64,000 nucleotides of DNA. It comes from Pyxicephalus adspersus (lineage: Eukaryota; Chordata; Amphibia; Anura; Pyxicephalidae). Shown here piece by piece: positions 60,612 through 64,000 of the stretch. Under the pieces are notes generated by a model. It was not told the DNA's origin. It saw nothing but the letters and a program-made list of their open reading frames with translations, and did no database searches. Position 1 is the stretch's first letter, and each line of letters starts with the position of its first letter. The DNA lies in NCBI RefSeq assembly GCF_032062135.1, contig NC_092868.1, positions 51,789,798-51,853,797 on the forward strand, given 5' to 3'. A program made the position numbers and the translations under genes.

Positions 60612-61530
60612 AGGTAGGTACAACTGAGGTCAATTCACTTTATCCATCAGATTGCCTGGGGAAAAATAGAGATGGCCCTCATAATTGCAGAATTGCTATC
60701 ATTGTATCCAATGTCAAAACTTTTTTTTTGGGTGGGGGGGGGGGGGGTTTTTAGAGCCTATGCTAGGTTTTTAGTGGTGTCAATTTCTTTTTTTGTGTGG
60801 GGAGGAATTAAAAAAAAAAAAAGTATAAATCTTCCAATGGGGTCACCTATTTATGTGACCACTGTCCAGCATCTCCTTTTATTTGGAGAGATTCCCAGGA
60901 GAGAAGGTGAATTAAAATCTTCCCAATGGGGCGCATAATAAATTTACAAGGGTTTAACCCTTTGAACTTTTCAGATTACTAATCATTTATTGGATATCCG
61001 GATCATGGTAACATTCACCATTATTGAACTTTGAATAACTTTTTTCATGCAATCAGTATTTTATCCAATCTCTGTATTCCTAAAACACTTGGTGCTAAGC
61101 TGTTTAATTAATCAATAAATCATAATGTTATATATTATTTATTAATTGTTTGGATTTATAAGAAAAACCAGATCAATACTAATAATCTCCCCATCTGATT
61201 GGGTGGCAACCATGTGATTCATCCTTGAATACAACATTCACTAAGCCATCACCTGAACATCAGATCTATTGTAAAATATATTATTGATCTGTATTGTAAT
61301 CGGTTCTCTGGCACTCAGGTTGATATTTGTTACATTGATAAGCTGTAGGTGATAATGTTAGAGGTGACCTATTGATTTTAGGGGCTCACTGATACAAATA
61401 TAGAGGATCTTACAAAGGGGACAAAGATGGCAATAAAAACTTTGTTATCCAAAGCCAATGAGGTTCTGGCATCTGGACGGGTCTTACTATATACTCCTTC
61501 AGTTTTATCAGTTCTGTACACAGTTTGTAT
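60612..61530. other. No gene; T/G homopolymer tract
   Basis: A T run followed by a G run lies at 60720-60748, and an A run at 60810-60821. Otherwise AT-rich. No frame of note. Confidence 0.5.
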
Positions 61531-61539
61531 ACCTTTACA

Positions 61540-61580
61540 AAGCCCTGATGAAGGGAGACCCCTGAAACGCGTTGGATTTT
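61540..61580 (+). repeat. Recurring GATGAAGG...GAAACGCGTT motif
   Basis: ctgatgaagggagacccctg, aaacgcgttgg: the clearest + orientation example of a motif seen at several other places in the window. Function unknown. Confidence 0.6.
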
Positions 61581-61948
61581 TTTGATTGTCTGTAAAAATG
61601 AAATCAGACCTAACTCTGCTTGGCACAGTTCCTTTTCCACACCCACTGCCAACTACTTGAGTTCTAACTAATCTTAGGGAAGTTAAAGGATGCAGCACCG
61701 CACTCCTTTCTTCTTCTTTTAGCAATAAATGTTTGATTAGGGGACCATGGTCATCATAGATTGCCTATTAGCCCTCACTGCACCACTGTCTGCCTGAACC
61801 GTCCACTTTGCCTGCAGCTGTCCATGCGATTTTCCATGTCTGCTCCTCCTACTCATCTCAATGACTTCCCTTCCCTTGATGAACAATTATCCAATGCCAC
61901 ATCCCTAATTTACTACAAAATGGGAACCAACCCTTGGGCTTTTAAAAG

Positions 61949-62169
61949 CATTAATACTAACCATGTAATCACATACACTTTAACATTACATACCCATGTG
62001 TGGTCTCATACATTTGTTCTACGCGTTTCGCAGATCACAGTGCGCTTCATCAGGAACATGGAGACCTGCAATTTTAATAACTTATTATTAATAACAATAC
62101 TTTTTCAACAAAACAACATACAATTTTATCAATGTTAAAGTGTATGTGATTACATTGTTAGAACTAATG
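61949..62169. mobile_element. MITE with ~39-bp terminal inverted repeats
   Basis: The left TIR is at 61949-61987 and the right at 62131-62169. The inner parts (gtaatcacatacactttaac and complement) are identical, and the outer parts have a few mismatches. The loop holds tacgcgtttcgcagatcac followed by gcgcttcatcagg. The target duplication is unclear, so the superfamily is open. Confidence 0.85.
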
Positions 62170-62334
62170 CCTAAAGTCCCAAGGTTTGTTTCCCAATTTC
62201 TGGTCCTCCTACTCATTTTGCAGCTGCCCGCTGTTTATGTAAAATCCTAGCCGGTAGACGCTGCCATCTATGTAGATCTCTCCACTCCTTTTTCCCTATC
62301 TCCACGCAAGAGCTAAAGCAGGATGGTATCAAGT

Positions 62335-62480
62335 CCAACCCCTAGGGAAATAAACATATCCCAGTTATAAAACTCTATGGACATTGTTGATCCAGAGGAA
62401 GGCAAAAAAAACCCTGGTACAATTTTCTTCAGCGGGGAAAAAAAAATTCCTTCCTGATTCCTGCTGCAAACCCTTTCATT
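62335..62480 (+). repeat. Possible interspersed repeat
   Basis: gatccagaggaaggcaaaaa and gaaaaaaaaattccttcctg are words I associate with a common frog repeat. A related gaggaaggcgaaaaa is at 33.87 kb. Limits approximate. Confidence 0.35.
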
Positions 62481-62639
62481 TAGGTACTGACAATAGAGAG
62501 AACATATGTAAATAAAATGAATATTAATGTCTCGGGTCTCTGTGGGCCTCCCATGGCTCTGGGCCCCATAGCGACTACTTTGTTTGCTATAGTGATCCCT
62601 ACGCCCCTGCTGTTACTTCCACTCATAATTGGCTTAAGT

Positions 62640-63010
62640 GCTAAACTTGGGATTTTTCAATGACTTGCAACGACCTGATTTGGCTTTCCCCAGCGTACGT
62701 TGTGTCTTTCTAGGATTGTACTGAACTCCCATGTTTGGGTCCAGCAGCGATCGGCGCAGTCACAGAAGCTCAATTAGTCAGCGTGAAAATGCAGGAGTAT
62801 AAAAACACAGCAAGCTGCAGATTTTACGACTCCTCTGGAAGACGCGGGCGGTGTGACCCCCCGCTGGTACCCTATGTGCGGCAGTCAGAGGCATGGCACA
62901 TCAGCCCCATTACTTATAATGAGCGGAAATTATTGCTCATTAAGTCGGTGAGCGGTAGACGGTAGTTCGTACCCTGTGAAGCAGAAAGGTAGCGACATAT
63001 GCAGCCATAT
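62640..63010. other. Candidate conserved non-coding block
   Basis: Unique and CpG-rich for the window (cagcgatcggcgcagtc, gacgcgggcggtgtgac, gtgagcggtagacgg). The 76-codon + frame over it lacks clear splice sites. Exon or enhancer cannot be told apart here. Confidence 0.3.
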
Positions 63011-64000
63011 TCGGGGACCATTGTAGTTTAATGTACTCTTATAACCTCACATAGGAAAGTAATGCTGTTGTTTTATATGTGCAGTCTGTCGATGGGCCCC
63101 GCAGAGCATTTTGAGATTCTTCGAGATAAAAGCAAGAGGCGATTTATCCAACAATTTTGGCTCCAATGTGCCTGTGTCCCCATGAGGGTCCTTTCACTTT
63201 CTCCAGGGACAATATTTGGGAAGTACATAGACATAGGCAATCGGTAACTTTGATCTCTCCTCTTACTTTGCACATGTACACGCAGCAGCACCTGATTGGC
63301 TCCTAGAGCTGGCCCTCCTCCTATTGGTCAGGGGAGAGGATTTCAATTCTGATTTAGGTACTTGCACAAGCAATATTTAAACATGTAGTTATTCTCTTTT
63401 AATGCATGCACTGTTTATTCCCCAAATCTGCAAAAAAGTTTCCCCCGCACTCTCCTCCACAGATTTTTCTTGATGCATTTCTCTTATGCCAGAGGGTTCT
63501 TCTTCCTCGTCCAGTGGTGGGTAGTCCTAATGATGCGTATAATGACCATTCTCTGCCCAGGTTGGCATGATGACACACCCCTAAGAGGCGTGTCTGTGAC
63601 AGCCTGGGCCTACAAGAATTTAATTGAAAGACCAGCCCTGGATAGAAGGTTAGTATTGCAGTGAAAAAATTTTTTTCCTCTATGCATGTATTGGGGAATT
63701 TATTTACCATTGTTTTAACTTGTGAAGCTATAAAAACAACTCTCAATTTGTGCATAAAAGTGTAGAAACAGATGTGAGTGATGTCCTATCTTTTTCCCAG
63801 ACCCTCATCATCCTTGTGGTAGATAAAGTCCTTCTTGTCCAGTAATAAAAACCGCATTGACTTCCTCTGTTGATTCTGTATAGAATTACAAGTTGGGAAG
63901 ATTCTTTTTTGAAGTGCAGAATGCTAGTTGGGGGGGCTGCAGGCAAAGCTTGTCTATTGGGGAGCTTTAGCTTCACTTCCTGTTATAGAGACACAACAGG
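63011..64000. other. No supported feature
   Basis: Overlapping frames on both strands, including a 118-codon minus frame at 63399-63755. No domain, repeat family or splice-bounded exon recognised. Confidence 0.5.

Overview
The window looks like a 64 kb piece of a vertebrate nuclear genome, most likely an anuran amphibian. It is AT-rich, with no prokaryote-style operons or dense reading frames. It carries tRNA-derived SINEs with a V-SINE-like core, minus-strand L2-type non-LTR retrotransposon tails, many short hAT and TTAA-type non-autonomous DNA elements, foldback elements, and minisatellites and microsatellites. The amphibian assignment is inferred from this repeat mix, not proven.

The only confident protein-coding piece is one exon on the + strand at 55732-55854. 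It encodes a complete calcium-binding EGF-like domain, is symmetric phase 1-1, and has a strong acceptor and donor. The gene is probably a multi-EGF secreted protein, with MEGF6 the best guess. The other 64 kb would then be large introns or flanking sequence. A second, much weaker coding candidate lies at 60464-60611: a possible first exon encoding a signal-peptide-like N-terminus, in a GC-richer, CpG-containing block. A 130-codon minus-strand frame at 30512-30904 is unrecognised, with a faint resemblance to uroplakin-3.

Layout. 1-13 kb: quiet AT-rich sequence with several unique blocks that look like conserved non-coding DNA, a 225-bp hAT MITE, a minus SINE and foldback elements. 13-24 kb: hAT and TTAA elements (13.1, 14.5, 15.0, 21.7 and 22.95 kb) and two ~200-bp tandem arrays. 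24-30 kb: a retroposon tail, a possible decayed LTR, non-coding blocks and a third foldback copy. 30-32 kb: a SINE, the 130-codon frame, and an L2 fragment nested in a hAT-like element. 34-40 kb: a hAT element inside another repeat, a dense palindrome cluster, and a large inverted repeat whose arms carry the same minisatellite in opposite orientations. 41-50 kb: L2 tails, tandem arrays and a long TA microsatellite. 50-56 kb: a 20-bp minisatellite, non-coding blocks, a 33-bp inverted repeat around a CT tract, then the EGF exon. 56-64 kb: duplicated repeats, a G-rich higher-order minisatellite, the candidate first exon, and a MITE carrying a recurring ACGCGTTTCG...CTTCATCAGG motif.

No rRNA, intact tRNA, CRISPR array or complete autonomous transposon was found. 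Most reading frames of 60-130 codons look like chance or repeat-derived frames.
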